Below, one piece after another: positions 18,482 through 27,473 of a DNA stretch of 64,000 bases. The notes under the pieces were generated by a model that worked only from the letters and a program-made list of their open reading frames with translations, was not told the DNA's origin and did not search any database. The position numbers were made by a program, and so were the translations under genes. The DNA comes from Paracoccus marinaquae (GTDB taxonomy: Bacteria; Pseudomonadota; Alphaproteobacteria; Rhodobacterales; Rhodobacteraceae): assembly GCF_018860165.1 (NCBI RefSeq), contig NZ_JAHKNG010000003.1:124001-188000 (forward strand), given 5' to 3'. The first letter of the stretch is position 1. Each line of letters opens with the position of its first letter.

Positions 18482-19450
18482 ATGAAGCATGTCTATGCCG
18501 CCGCGCTGATCGGCGCCGCCGCCGTCGCGCCCGCCGCCGCGCAGGAAATCAAGATCGGCTATGCGCTGGCCGAGGACAGCCATTACGGCGTCGCCGCCAA
18601 GGCGTTCGAGGAATCGCTGACCGCAGCACTTGGCGATCAGTTCAGCTTTCGCCATTTCCCCTCGTCGGGCCTGGGCGGCGAGCGCGAGGTGGTCGAGGGC
18701 GTGCAACTGGGCACGGTCGAGATGACCATCGTCTCGACCGGGACGCTGTCGAATTTCGTGCCCGAGGCCGGGGTTTTCGACGTGCCCTTCCTGCTGACCA
18801 GCCTCGATCACGCCCGCGGGGTGCTGGATGGCGAGATCGGTCAGGAGATGCTGGCAAAGTTCGACGCTGCCGGCATTCACGCGCTGGCCTGGGGCGAGCA
18901 GGGGTTCCGCCATATCACCAACAACCGCAATCCGATCTCGACCCCCGCCGATGCCAGTGGGCTGAAGATCCGCACCATGGAAAACCCGGTCCATATCGCC
19001 GCCTTCCAGGCGCTTGGCGCGGCGCCCACGCCGATGGCATGGCCCGAGGTGATCGGCGCCCTGCAGCAGGGCGCCATCGACGGGCAGGAAAACCCGCTGT
19101 CGGTGATCGTCTCGGCCAAGCTGAATGAGGTGCAGAAATACCTGACGCTGGACGGTCATGTCTATTCGCCGGCCGTCATCCTGATCGCGCCCTCGCTGTG
19201 GAACGGGCTGGATGACGCGCAGAAGGCGGCCTTCGATCAGGCGGCCGTGGATGCGGTTGCGGCCATGCGCGGCTATGTCGATGAGGTCGAGGCATCGGGC
19301 GTCGAGGCGCTGAAGGCCGCCGGCATGGAGGTGAACGAGTTGACGCCCGAACAGAAGGCGGAATTCCGCGCCGCGCTGGAAGAGCCCTACAAGGCCTACG
19401 AGGCGCAGTTCGGCAAGGAGCTGATGGACCGGATCCAGGCCGCCGAATGA
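18482..19450 (+). CDS. TRAP transporter substrate-binding protein (DctP family)
   Basis: 322 residues with a signal peptide (MKHVYAAALIGAAAVAPAAA). The DctP pattern is clear: SSGLGGEREVVEGVQLGTVEM, then GLKIRTMENPVH with the conserved Arg that grips a carboxylate, then GAIDGQENPLSVI. It would deliver an organic acid to the DctQM membrane units encoded directly downstream. A GGGAGGATATC precedes the ATG. The carboxylate nature of the substrate follows from the family Arg; the exact ligand is unknown. Confidence 0.9.
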   Translation: MKHVYAAALIGAAAVAPAAAQEIKIGYALAEDSHYGVAAKAFEESLTAALGDQFSFRHFPSSGLGGEREVVEGVQLGTVEMTIVSTGTLSNFVPEAGVFDVPFLLTSLDHARGVLDGEIGQEMLAKFDAAGIHALAWGEQGFRHITNNRNPISTPADASGLKIRTMENPVHIAAFQALGAAPTPMAWPEVIGALQQGAIDGQENPLSVIVSAKLNEVQKYLTLDGHVYSPAVILIAPSLWNGLDDAQKAAFDQAAVDAVAAMRGYVDEVEASGVEALKAAGMEVNELTPEQKAEFRAALEEPYKAYEAQFGKELMDRIQAAE

Positions 19451-19457
19451 CGGTCTG

Positions 19458-19952
19458 ATGCGGCGGATCGAGCGCGTTTTCGTCATCCTGAACGGCACCG
19501 CCGTCATCGCCGGTCTGGCGCTGATGGCGGTGGTCGTCGGCTGGAACGTCGCCGGCCGCTACTGGGGTGGCTTCTCGCTGCCCTGGTCGGACGAGGTGGC
19601 GCGCTACACGATGATCTGGCTGACCTTCCTCGGCAGCGGGCTGGCCCTGCGCGAGGGCGCCCATGTCGCCATCGCCAATGCGCAGGAGGCGCTGCCCGGT
19701 CCCGCCCAGTATGCGCTGCGATGGGCGATCCTGCTGATCCTGTTCGGCTTTTTCGCCTTCATGGTCTGGGTCGGCATCGACTATATGAACCGCATGGCGA
19801 TCCAGAAATCGGCGGCTCTGCGATTGCCGATGAGATGGGTCTATGCCGCCATGCCGGCCGGTTTCGCGCTGATGATCGTTCATCTGGCACTGATCGCGCC
19901 GCGCTATCTGCGGGCCGGCTTCGCCCCCGGCGACGAGGCCGCGCGTGGTTGA
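19458..19952 (+). CDS. TRAP transporter small permease (DctQ family)
   Basis: 164 residues with four membrane segments, as in DctQ. The motif PWSDEVARYTMIWLTFLGSG is the family signature. It starts seven bases after dctP and overlaps the large-permease gene by eight bases. Together with DctM it couples solute uptake to a sodium gradient. Confidence 0.9.
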   Translation: MRRIERVFVILNGTAVIAGLALMAVVVGWNVAGRYWGGFSLPWSDEVARYTMIWLTFLGSGLALREGAHVAIANAQEALPGPAQYALRWAILLILFGFFAFMVWVGIDYMNRMAIQKSAALRLPMRWVYAAMPAGFALMIVHLALIAPRYLRAGFAPGDEAARG

Positions 19953-21234
19953 GATCCTGATCGCCGCCTTCCTGATCCTGATGCTGATCGGCGTGCCGGT
20001 GGCCTTTGCGCTGGCGCTGGCGGCCTTTGCGGCGGTCGGCATCACCGGGCGCTATCCGCTGGTCGTGGTGGTCAAGGAGATGTTCACCGGCCTCGACAGT
20101 TTTCCGTTGCTGGCCGTGCCCTTCTTCATCCTTGCCGCCGAGATCATGTCGACCGGCGCGATCTCGGCCATGTTGCTGCGCTTTGCCTCGCAATTCGTCG
20201 GCCATCTGCGGGGCGGGCTGGGCTATGCCAATGTGCTGACCTCGACGCTGTTCGCCGGCATCTCGGGCTCGGCGCTGGCCGATGCGGCGGGCCCGGGGGC
20301 GATGATGGTGCGGATGATGGAGAAGGGCGGCTATTCGCGCGCCTATGCCGGCGCGCTGACCATCGCCACGGCGGTCGTGGGGCCGATCATCCCGCCCTCG
20401 ATCACCATGATCATCTATGCGCTGCAGGACCGCAACGTCTCGGTCGGGTCGCTGTTCGTCGCGGGGATCCTGCCGGGGCTGCTGATCTCGGCCGCGATGG
20501 CCGGGGTGAACTGGTGGATCAGCCGCAGGCGCGGCTATCGCAGCGCCGAGCCGCGCCCGCCCGTCCGGCAGATGATCCGCAACAGCTTTGCGGCCCTTCC
20601 GGCGCTGCTTCTGGTGGTGCTGATCGTCGGCGGCATCCGTGGCGGCGTCTTTACCCCGACCGAGGCCTCGGTCATCGCGGTCGCCTATGCCATCGTCGTC
20701 AGCGCGGTCATCTATCGCGGCTTCACGCTGGGCGATCTGTGGGGGGCGTTCTGGCGGGCGGGGATCATGTCGGTCGCGGTGCTGATGATCCTTGCCGCCG
20801 CCCGCGCCTTCGCCTGGGTGCTGATCATCGAGGGCGTGCCGCAGGCCATGGCCGATGCGGTGATCGCCATGGATCTGTCGCCCATCGCCTTCCTGCTGAT
20901 GGTGAACCTGCTGCTGCTGGTCTTCGGCATGTTCATGGATCCGCTGCCCGGGGTGATGATCCTGGTGCCGATCCTTGCGCCCATCGCCCACAGCCTGGGC
21001 ATCGCGCCCGACCATTTCGCCATCATCGTCATCGTCAACCTGACCTTCGGGCTGATCACGCCGCCGGTCGGCGGGCTGATCTTCGTCGTCGCCTCGGCCA
21101 CCCGGCAGTCGCCTGCGGCGCTGATCCGCGAATTGCCGCCCTTCTTCGTCGCGGCCATCGCGGTTCTGCTGATCCTGACCTTCGTGCCCGGACTCTCGAC
21201 ATGGTTGCCGGCGATCGGCGGGTTCGCGCGATAG
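19945..21234 (+). CDS. TRAP transporter large permease (DctM family)
   Basis: 429 residues with about twelve hydrophobic segments. The family motifs GISGSALADAAGPGAMMVRMM and VVGPIIPPSITMI are present. The start is GTG at 19945, inside the end of the small-permease gene. This is the ion-coupled transport channel of the system. The operon seems to end here: the next gene has its own strong ribosome binding site after an 84-base gap. Confidence 0.92.
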   Translation: MVEILIAAFLILMLIGVPVAFALALAAFAAVGITGRYPLVVVVKEMFTGLDSFPLLAVPFFILAAEIMSTGAISAMLLRFASQFVGHLRGGLGYANVLTSTLFAGISGSALADAAGPGAMMVRMMEKGGYSRAYAGALTIATAVVGPIIPPSITMIIYALQDRNVSVGSLFVAGILPGLLISAAMAGVNWWISRRRGYRSAEPRPPVRQMIRNSFAALPALLLVVLIVGGIRGGVFTPTEASVIAVAYAIVVSAVIYRGFTLGDLWGAFWRAGIMSVAVLMILAAARAFAWVLIIEGVPQAMADAVIAMDLSPIAFLLMVNLLLLVFGMFMDPLPGVMILVPILAPIAHSLGIAPDHFAIIVIVNLTFGLITPPVGGLIFVVASATRQSPAALIRELPPFFVAAIAVLLILTFVPGLSTWLPAIGGFAR

Positions 21235-21318
21235 GATCAGTGTAAATCTGCGGACTTGATAAATGTGCCGCCCGCAAGCATTCTTTCCGAGGATTTTCAT
21301 AACCAAAGGAGGGGGACG

Positions 21319-21660
21319 ATGGGCAAGCGTGATGAATTGATCGCGAAATACGCCACCGACATTCAGGACAAGTTTGGCCAGGCGCCGGATATGGCCCTGC
21401 TGACCAAGGTCACGATCGGCTGCGGGCCGTCGATCTACAATGCCGATGCCGAAACCGTCGCCGCCAGCGACGAGGCCGAGCTGGAGCGGGTCCGCTCGAG
21501 CTATCTGATCAAGAAGCTGGGCCTGCCCGACAGCCCGGACCTGCTGGCCGCGATCAACAAGGTGATCGACGCCTATGGCCGGTCGAACCGCAACAAGTAT
21601 CGCGCGGTGATCTATTACATGCTGTGCCGGCATTTCGGCCGGGAAGCGGCCTATAGCTGA
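21319..21660 (+). CDS. DUF2853 family protein
   Basis: 113 residues, soluble, starting MGKRDELIAKYATDIQDKFG and ending RNKYRAVIYYMLCRHFGREA, the pattern of the small DUF2853 family of alphaproteobacteria. A strong AAAGGAGGGGG stands before the ATG at 21319. Its last ten bases overlap, tail to tail, the end of an enoyl-CoA hydratase gene on the other strand. Function unknown. Confidence 0.75.
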   Translation: MGKRDELIAKYATDIQDKFGQAPDMALLTKVTIGCGPSIYNADAETVAASDEAELERVRSSYLIKKLGLPDSPDLLAAINKVIDAYGRSNRNKYRAVIYYMLCRHFGREAAYS

Positions 21661-22271
21661 CCGATCATCGCCTTGATGGCGGTGACGTGGTCGGGGGCGG
21701 CGGCCAGGCAATCGGCCGCCAGTGCCTCGGCTTCGGCCAGAAGCGTGGCGTCTGGGGCGATGCGGTCGATCAGGCCCCAGTCCAGCGCCTCCTCGGCGCC
21801 GATCTTCTGGCCCGCCATCAGGATCATCTTGGCCCGCGCCGCGCCGACCAGCCGGGTCATGCGCCGCGGATCGCTGGGCTGCGGCAGAAACCCCAGCTTC
21901 ATCACCGGATAGAAGAACCTGGCGCCCGGCACCGCGATGCGCAGGTCGCAGGCCAGCACCATGCCGAAGGCGCCGCCCGCCAGCGTGCCGTTCAGTGCCG
22001 CGACGGTCAGGCAGGGCATGGTGGCGACGCGCGCCGACAGCCGTTCCCATTCCGGCGATTTCGCCAGCCCGGCCTTGGCCTCGGCCAGATCGGCGCCGGC
22101 CGAGAAGACCGTGCCCGCCCCGGTCAGGATCACCGCGCCGCTATCGCCCGCGGCGATCTGGTCCAGCGCTGCGGTCAGGTCGCGCAGCATCGTTTCGGTC
22201 AGCGAGTTGGCCTTGTCCTGCCGGTCGATGGTCAGCACCGCCAGCCCGCCGCGCCGTTCGGATCGGATCAC
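21651..22271 (-). CDS. Enoyl-CoA hydratase/isomerase (crotonase) family protein
   Basis: 206 residues from a GTG start at 22271 (MIRSERRGGLAVLTIDRQDK). Crotonase-fold signs are ILTGAGTVFSAGADLAEAK and the oxyanion-hole region NGTLAGGAFGMVLACDLRIA. It is short for the family (about 250-260) and lacks the usual C-terminal helices, although the stop is clean. Of the two catalytic glutamates of the true hydratase, neither is obvious, so the reaction is uncertain. It stands alone. Confidence 0.8.
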   Translation of the reverse strand: MIRSERRGGLAVLTIDRQDKANSLTETMLRDLTAALDQIAAGDSGAVILTGAGTVFSAGADLAEAKAGLAKSPEWERLSARVATMPCLTVAALNGTLAGGAFGMVLACDLRIAVPGARFFYPVMKLGFLPQPSDPRRMTRLVGAARAKMILMAGQKIGAEEALDWGLIDRIAPDATLLAEAEALAADCLAAAPDHVTAIKAMIGQL

Positions 22272-22347
22272 GGAATGTTCCCTTTTCCTCGCCCTGCCGC
22301 TGTGCCAGACAGCGTGCAGGTTTATTGCATTTCGAAAGGTATCCGGC

Positions 22348-23946
22348 ATGTTCCGCTCGCTTGCAACCTCGGCCGTCGCGCTTCTGGCAGGCGCCGCACC
22401 GCTTTTGGCCGAGGTGACCCCGGCCGAGGTCTGGGAAAATCTCAGCAGATACTACACCGACATGGGATACGACGTGGCCATCGCGGCCACCGATGATGCC
22501 GGCGGCACGCTGACCCTGTCCGAAATCGTGTTCTCGACCGATTCCGAGACGACCGAGCTGAGCATCGTCGTCCCGAAAATGACCCTGCAGCAGACCGGCG
22601 ACGCGAAGGTGCGCACCATCATCGACGGCCCGGTCAGCGCCGATATGGTATCGAAAACCGTCGATGACGAAGACGTGAACCTCAGTTCGGTCATCACCGT
22701 TCCCGGCAATGAGATGCTGTCCTCGGGCAGCGCCGGGGACATGCTGCATGTGATGACCTATCCGACCATCGAGATATCGGCCCGCTTCGACACCGACGAG
22801 ACCGCGGGCGCGGGTGCGGACATGCCGGTCCGGCTGGTGATGACCGGGGTCGCGGGCGAGTATCGCAGCAACTCGAAGGCAGGCCAGCAATCGACCTATG
22901 ACCTGGCCGCCAAGGGGCTGGACCTGACGCTGTCGATGACCGATCCCGACACGGCGGATGGCAACGCGGGCAGCGTCACCGCGACCTCGCATGTGGATGG
23001 CCTGACGGCAAGCGGCAGCATGATCGCACCCGAGGGCAAGTTCGACATGGTCGACAACCCGCATGAGGCGTTCCGGGCTGGGATGGTCGTCCAGGGCGGG
23101 CTGGCGTTGGGTGCCGTGACCGGAGAGGCCCAGTTTTCGGGCACCGACGCAGAGGGGATGCCGCAGAATGGCAGCGCCTCATTCGCCTCGGACAGCAGCG
23201 AACTGCTGTTCAGCATGTCGCGCGAGGGGGTGTCCTATGGCGGCTCGGCCAAGGGCACCGAGGCCGAGATGACCGTCGGCGGATTGCCCTTCCCGATCAG
23301 TTACGCGATCGAGACGGCTTCGGGCATGCTGAATTTCCCGATCTCGAAATCGGACGAACCGCAGCCCTACAAGCTGAGCTACAGCCTCTCCGGGCTGACC
23401 CTGGCCGACGGCATCTGGGCCATGTTCGACCCGCAGGGGGCGCTGCCGCGCGATCCTGCAAACCTGACGGTCGATCTGGAGGGCGAGGCGCGGGTGACCG
23501 AGGATCTGCTGGATCCGACCCTGGCCCAGCGGATGGCGGCGACGATGGAGGAGACTGCGGCCACCGACGGGGCGGCGACGGATCAGCCGGCGACCGGGGA
23601 CGAGATCATGCCCGAAATGCCGATGCCCTTCACGCCGGAAACCGTGCGCATCAAGCAGTTCCTGCTCGAGGCGGTGGGCGCGCGCGCCGATCTGAGCGGC
23701 GACCTGACCATTCCCGAAGGCGCCGAGCAGCCGGTCGGCACCGTCGAGGGCAGCTTTACCGGCCTCAACGCGCTGCTGGACAAGCTGGTCTCGATGGGTT
23801 TCGTGCCGCAGGAGCAGGTGATGGGCGCGCGGATGATGCTGGCCATGTTCGCCCGTCCGGTCGAGGGCAAGCCGGACGAATTGCAGACCAGCCTGGAATT
23901 CCGCGAGAACGGCTCGATCTTCGCCAATGGCCAGCAGGTCAAGTGA
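22348..23946 (+). CDS. Exported DUF2125-like protein
   Basis: 532 residues with a signal peptide (MFRSLATSAVALLAGAAPLLA, cleaved before EVTPAEVWEN). Many short beta-like blocks follow (TLTLSEIVFSTDSE, VSYGGSAKGTEAEMTVGGLP), in the style of Rhodobacterales DUF2125 proteins. It has no catalytic motif. Probably a periplasmic or outer-membrane-associated protein of unknown role. The ATG at 22348 has AAAGG upstream. A good terminator hairpin follows at 23968. Confidence 0.65.
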   Translation: MFRSLATSAVALLAGAAPLLAEVTPAEVWENLSRYYTDMGYDVAIAATDDAGGTLTLSEIVFSTDSETTELSIVVPKMTLQQTGDAKVRTIIDGPVSADMVSKTVDDEDVNLSSVITVPGNEMLSSGSAGDMLHVMTYPTIEISARFDTDETAGAGADMPVRLVMTGVAGEYRSNSKAGQQSTYDLAAKGLDLTLSMTDPDTADGNAGSVTATSHVDGLTASGSMIAPEGKFDMVDNPHEAFRAGMVVQGGLALGAVTGEAQFSGTDAEGMPQNGSASFASDSSELLFSMSREGVSYGGSAKGTEAEMTVGGLPFPISYAIETASGMLNFPISKSDEPQPYKLSYSLSGLTLADGIWAMFDPQGALPRDPANLTVDLEGEARVTEDLLDPTLAQRMAATMEETAATDGAATDQPATGDEIMPEMPMPFTPETVRIKQFLLEAVGARADLSGDLTIPEGAEQPVGTVEGSFTGLNALLDKLVSMGFVPQEQVMGARMMLAMFARPVEGKPDELQTSLEFRENGSIFANGQQVK

Positions 23947-23967
23947 TCCGGGGCACATGCTGAAAGG

Positions 23968-23993
23968 GGGCCGGGCATCCGTCCGGCCCTTTT
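23968..23993 (+). terminator. Rho-independent terminator after the DUF2125 gene
   Basis: Stem GGGCCGG (23968-23974) with CCGGCCC (23983-23989), an eight-base loop and TTTT at once after it. The spacing of 22 bases from the stop codon is right for the end of the DUF2125 transcript. Confidence 0.8.
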
Positions 23994-24048
23994 CGTTTGC
24001 GCCCGCCGCCAAGGCGCGGGAAAAGGGGCGAAGGATGACGAGGGTGAG

Positions 24049-25422
24049 ATGACCGGCGAGGGTGAATCCGCAGATCGGGCCGCAGTGTTGCAGGGGCTGG
24101 CCGAAGCGCTGGTCTCGGCGGCAAGGAAGGCCGGGGCCGAACAGGCCGATGCGCTGGCGATGCGGGGCCAGTCGGTCAGCATCGATGTGCGCGGCGGCGC
24201 GCTGGAACATGCCGACCGCGCCGAAGGGGTCGAGATCGGCCTGCGCGTGCTGATCGGCGGGCGTCAGGCCTGTGTCTCGGCCTCGGATCACAGCGCCGCC
24301 AGCATCGCCGAGATGGCCGCCCGCGCCGTTGCCATGGCCCGCGAGGCGCCGGTGGACGACGCGCTTGGGCTGGCCGAACCGGATCAGTTGGCGCAGGTCC
24401 GCGACGCGACGGCCCTGCAGATCGGCGACGACCGCCCCGATCCCGCGCCCGATGCCCTGCAGGACCTGGCGCTGCGGGCCGAAGCGGCGGCGCTGGCCGC
24501 GAAGGGCATCTCGCAGGTCGAGGCCGCGAATGCCAGTTTCAGCCGCCGGCATCTGTGGCTGGCCGCTTCGAACGGGTTTTCGGGCGGTTACGGGCGGACC
24601 ACGCATGCGATCTCGGCCGTGGCGATCACCGGCGAGGGGCTGGGGATGGAGCGCGACTATGCCGCCGAATCCCGCGTCTGGGCGGCGGATCTGCCCGAGC
24701 CCGAGGACATCGGCCGTCTGGCGGCCGAGCGCACATTGGCCCGCGCCGGGTCGAGGAAGCCGCCGACCGGAGCCTTTCCGATCCTCTATGACCGGCGGGT
24801 GTCGGCCTCGCTGATCGGGCATCTGCTGTCGGCGGTGAATGGCAGCGCCATCGCCCGCGGCGCCAGCTGGCTGCGCAAGGCCATGGGCGAGCCGGTGCTG
24901 CCGGTGGGCATGGATCTGGCCGAGGATCCGCGTCGCCCCCGCTATCCCTCGTCGCGGCCCTTCGATGCCGAGGGGCTGGCGACGAGGCCGCGCAGGATCG
25001 TCGCAGACGGGGTGTTGCAGGGCTGGACCCTGGATCTGGCGACCGGGCGCAAGCTGGGCCTTGGCAGCACCGCCTCGGCGGCGCGCGGTCTGGCCTCGCC
25101 GCCCTCGCCGACGAACAGCAACGTGATCCTGACGCCCGGCGCGGCCGGTTTCGACGAATTGCTGGCCGGGATGGGGACCGGGCTGGTGGTCACCTCGATG
25201 CTGGGCGCGTCGATCAACGGCACCACCGGGGATTATTCGCGCGGCGCGGCCGGGTTCTGGGTCGAGAACGGCCGGATCGCCTATCCGGTCAATGAATGCA
25301 CCATCGCCGGCAACCTGCGCGACATGCTGCTGAGCCTGCGGGCCGGCAATGACGCCCTGCCTTGGCGCGCGGCCGAGGTGCCCAGCCTGCTGGTCGAGGG
25401 GATGACCGTTGCCGGCGCCTGA
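24049..25422 (+). CDS. pmbA: Metalloprotease-family protein PmbA/TldE
   Basis: 457 residues of the TldD/PmbA family. The C-terminal half has NSNVILTPGAAGFDELLAGMG-type sequence and GTTGDYSRGAAGFWVENG, the best conserved part of PmbA. It lacks the HExxxH motif that marks the catalytic TldD partner, as expected for TldE. In E. coli TldD/TldE trims modified peptides and processes antitoxin CcdA. No tldD is nearby. It overlaps the following cysQ by 14 bases. Confidence 0.9.
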   Translation: MTGEGESADRAAVLQGLAEALVSAARKAGAEQADALAMRGQSVSIDVRGGALEHADRAEGVEIGLRVLIGGRQACVSASDHSAASIAEMAARAVAMAREAPVDDALGLAEPDQLAQVRDATALQIGDDRPDPAPDALQDLALRAEAAALAAKGISQVEAANASFSRRHLWLAASNGFSGGYGRTTHAISAVAITGEGLGMERDYAAESRVWAADLPEPEDIGRLAAERTLARAGSRKPPTGAFPILYDRRVSASLIGHLLSAVNGSAIARGASWLRKAMGEPVLPVGMDLAEDPRRPRYPSSRPFDAEGLATRPRRIVADGVLQGWTLDLATGRKLGLGSTASAARGLASPPSPTNSNVILTPGAAGFDELLAGMGTGLVVTSMLGASINGTTGDYSRGAAGFWVENGRIAYPVNECTIAGNLRDMLLSLRAGNDALPWRAAEVPSLLVEGMTVAGA

Positions 25423-26212
25423 CGAGGATCTTGCCCTGCTGGAAGGCGCCGCCCGCGCCGCGGGCCGGATCGCGCTGGATTTCTGGCGGCAGGATCCGAA
25501 AGCCTGGGACAAGGCCGATGACGCGGGTCCGGTGACCGAGGCCGATCTGGCCGTCAACGAGGAACTGCACGCGCGGCTGACGGGTGCGCGCCCGGGCTAT
25601 GGCTGGCTGTCCGAGGAGAGCGAGGCGGATTCCTCGCGGCTGGACGCCGAGCATTGCTTCATCATCGACCCGATCGACGGCACCCGCGCCTTCATCGCCG
25701 GGCAAGAGGGGTTCTCGCATTCCCTTGCTGTCGCGCGCGGCGACCGGATCGTGGCGGCGGTCGTCTTCCTGCCGGTCAGCGGTCGTTGCTATACCGCCTT
25801 TGGCGAGGGACCGGCGCTCTTGAACGGCGAGCCCATCGCCCCGACCGACAGGGGCGTGTCGGGTGCCAGCGTGCTGACCTATCGCGCCGTCTCCGAGCCC
25901 GGCCATTGGAAGGACGGACGGGTGCCGGATTTCCGGCGCGAATTCCGCCCCTCGCTGGCCTGGCGGCTCTGCCTTGCCGCCGAGGGGCGTTTCGATGCGG
26001 CCCTGTCGCTGCGCGCGGCATGGGAATGGGACATCGCCGCGGGCAGCCTGATCGCCGAACGGGCCGGGGCCGCGGTCAGCGACCGGTATGGCCGCCGGAT
26101 GCGCTTCAACAGCCAGCGCGGCATGGTCGATGGCCTGATCGTGGCCGGCCCCCGTCTGCATGGCGAGTTGCTGGCGGCGCTGGATGATCCCGGCTTGCGG
26201 CCGGCCGGCTGA
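25409..26212 (+). CDS. cysQ: 3'(2'),5'-bisphosphate nucleotidase / inositol monophosphatase family
   Basis: 267 residues. The Mg-binding motifs of the IMPase superfamily are in place: GWLSEESEAD, IDPIDGTRAFIAG and WEWDIAAGSLIAERAGA. CysQ-type enzymes hydrolyse adenosine 3',5'-bisphosphate formed in sulfate assimilation. The start is TTG at 25409, inside the pmbA end, with GAGGGG seven bases upstream; no ATG or GTG fits the conserved N-terminus. The overlap suggests coupling to pmbA. An inositol phosphatase role cannot be excluded. Confidence 0.87.
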   Translation: MPAPDEDLALLEGAARAAGRIALDFWRQDPKAWDKADDAGPVTEADLAVNEELHARLTGARPGYGWLSEESEADSSRLDAEHCFIIDPIDGTRAFIAGQEGFSHSLAVARGDRIVAAVVFLPVSGRCYTAFGEGPALLNGEPIAPTDRGVSGASVLTYRAVSEPGHWKDGRVPDFRREFRPSLAWRLCLAAEGRFDAALSLRAAWEWDIAAGSLIAERAGAAVSDRYGRRMRFNSQRGMVDGLIVAGPRLHGELLAALDDPGLRPAG

Positions 26213-26221
26213 CGCGGCGGG

Positions 26222-26347
26222 CTATCCGGTCAGGTCCGTCAGATACAGCGCCATGCCGGCCGCTGCCGCCCCGGCCAGCACCGGCATCATGCCCAGCCGG
26301 AACCGGAACACCGCAAGAATCGCCAGCACGGCCAGCGTCGGGGGCAG
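26222..26347 (-). pseudogene. Possible remnant of a chromate transporter (ChrA) C-terminus
   Basis: The frame reads PPTLAVLAILAVFRFRLGMM, continues with PVLAGAAAAGMALYL and stops at 26222. That looks like the last membrane segment of a ChrA-type chromate transporter. Nothing like the remaining part of ChrA is visible upstream in any frame. It sits in the 281-base gap between cysQ and narR. The assignment is by pattern memory only; it could also be chance hydrophobic sequence. Confidence 0.35.
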
Positions 26348-26493
26348 GGGTGCCGCATCCGGGCGGTGTCCTGCCGAAGGGGAGGATAAGGGGGCGGGCA
26401 GCTGAAGCCCTCCCACCGCGCCGGCGGATCACGGTCGTTGCGCCGCCATGGTCGCGGCATCCCGCGACCGCTGTCAATTTGCCGGTTTCCGGG

Positions 26494-27180
26494 TCAGTCG
26501 ATCAGCGGATCGGGAACGGCGATATCCCGCACCTGGTCCGGATCGGTCAGGGTGACGCGCATGCCCTGGATATGCACGCCATGGTCCGACAGTGCCCGGA
26601 AGGCGCGCGAGAGGCTTTCGGGCGTCATGCCCAGATGCGAGGCCAGCAAACGCTTTTCATGCGGCAGCATGAAGCCGGCCGCGCCGCCATTCTCGGCCGA
26701 CAGCCGCAGCAGGTAGGCGGCAAGCCGTTCGCGCGAATTCCTCAGCTTGAGGCTTTTTGCATGCCGGACCATGCTGCGATAGGCCGATGCAAGCTCGTTG
26801 GCGGCGTCCACGGCGAAATCGGGATCGCGGCGGAAGGTTTCGCGGATATCGACGGCCGGGATCAGCACGATCCTGCTGGGCTGAAGGGTCCGGGCCGACA
26901 TCAGGTAATGCGCATCGCGCATGCAGGCGGCGAGGATGAAGCTGGTCACCGGCCGCAGGATCGCCATGGTGGTGTCATGGCCGTTCCATTCGGCGAACAG
27001 CTCGACCGTGCCCTCGACCAGCACATGCAGGAAATCCGCCCGCCCGCCCTGCCGGACAAGCTGCAACTGGGCGGGAAACTCCTGCGCATAGGCCGCCTGC
27101 ATCATCGCGTCAAAGCTGGGCTCGGCCATGTTGGCGAAGATTTCGAGCCCGCGGATTTCCTGTCTTTCGTCGTCGCGCAT
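26494..27180 (-). CDS. narR: Crp/Fnr-family regulator NarR
   Basis: 228 residues: an N-terminal cyclic-nucleotide-binding-like sensor domain, then a winged helix with RLLASHLGMTPESLSRAFRAL as the recognition helix region. The N-terminal cysteine cluster of FNR is absent (only one Cys in the sensor half), so it is not an oxygen-sensing iron-sulfur protein. In Paracoccus the regulator divergent from narK is NarR, which activates narK-GHJI in response to nitrate/nitrite. The ATG at 27180 has AGGAC upstream; in-frame starts at 27231 and 27255 are less likely. Confidence 0.85.
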   Translation of the reverse strand: MRDDERQEIRGLEIFANMAEPSFDAMMQAAYAQEFPAQLQLVRQGGRADFLHVLVEGTVELFAEWNGHDTTMAILRPVTSFILAACMRDAHYLMSARTLQPSRIVLIPAVDIRETFRRDPDFAVDAANELASAYRSMVRHAKSLKLRNSRERLAAYLLRLSAENGGAAGFMLPHEKRLLASHLGMTPESLSRAFRALSDHGVHIQGMRVTLTDPDQVRDIAVPDPLID

Positions 27181-27248
27181 GCCGTCCTGCGAATCGGTTT
27201 GCCAGTTTTTGATACGGCGAGTCTTGCGCATTCGGGGCCCATGTCGAC

Positions 27249-27262
27249 ATGACATAAGTCAA
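27249..27262 (-). promoter_or_regulatory. FNR/NarR-like box upstream of narR
   Basis: On the minus strand TTGAC-TTAT-GTCAT, a near-palindromic FNR-family site about 70 bases upstream of the narR start. It differs from the narK box by having C in place of T at the inner position, the type favoured by some Nnr/Dnr regulators. It may allow self-control of narR. Seen as sequence; function inferred. Confidence 0.5.
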
Positions 27263-27384
27263 ATCGCGGCACGTCAGCCGTCGATTCCTCCGATGACGGA
27301 TGCCGGAACGGCGGGTCAGGTTCGCGAAGCTGTCGCGGCGCGAACGGCAATTGCGGTCGCTTTCCGCCGGACCCGCCCGAGCAT

Positions 27385-27398
27385 TTGATTGAGATCAA
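27385..27398 (+). promoter_or_regulatory. Perfect FNR-type box upstream of narK
   Basis: TTGAT-TGAG-ATCAA, the exact FNR consensus, extended by matching A/T on both sides. Its centre lies 82 bases before the narK ATG. If it sits at -41.5, transcription would begin near 27433. FnrP and/or NarR would use it to switch on the nar operon when oxygen is low and nitrate is present. Confidence 0.85.
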
Positions 27399-27473
27399 AT
27401 TCGCGATTTTGCTCTCGTGTTGGTTGTCCGTGAACCGCCCGGCTTTCTTGCCGGGCCCAACGGAGCAGTCGTT

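Noticed and set aside
19759-22050. Open frame of about 763 codons antisense to the TRAP permease and beyond
   Set aside because: Highly charged low-complexity translation, which arises when hydrophobic helices are read backwards.
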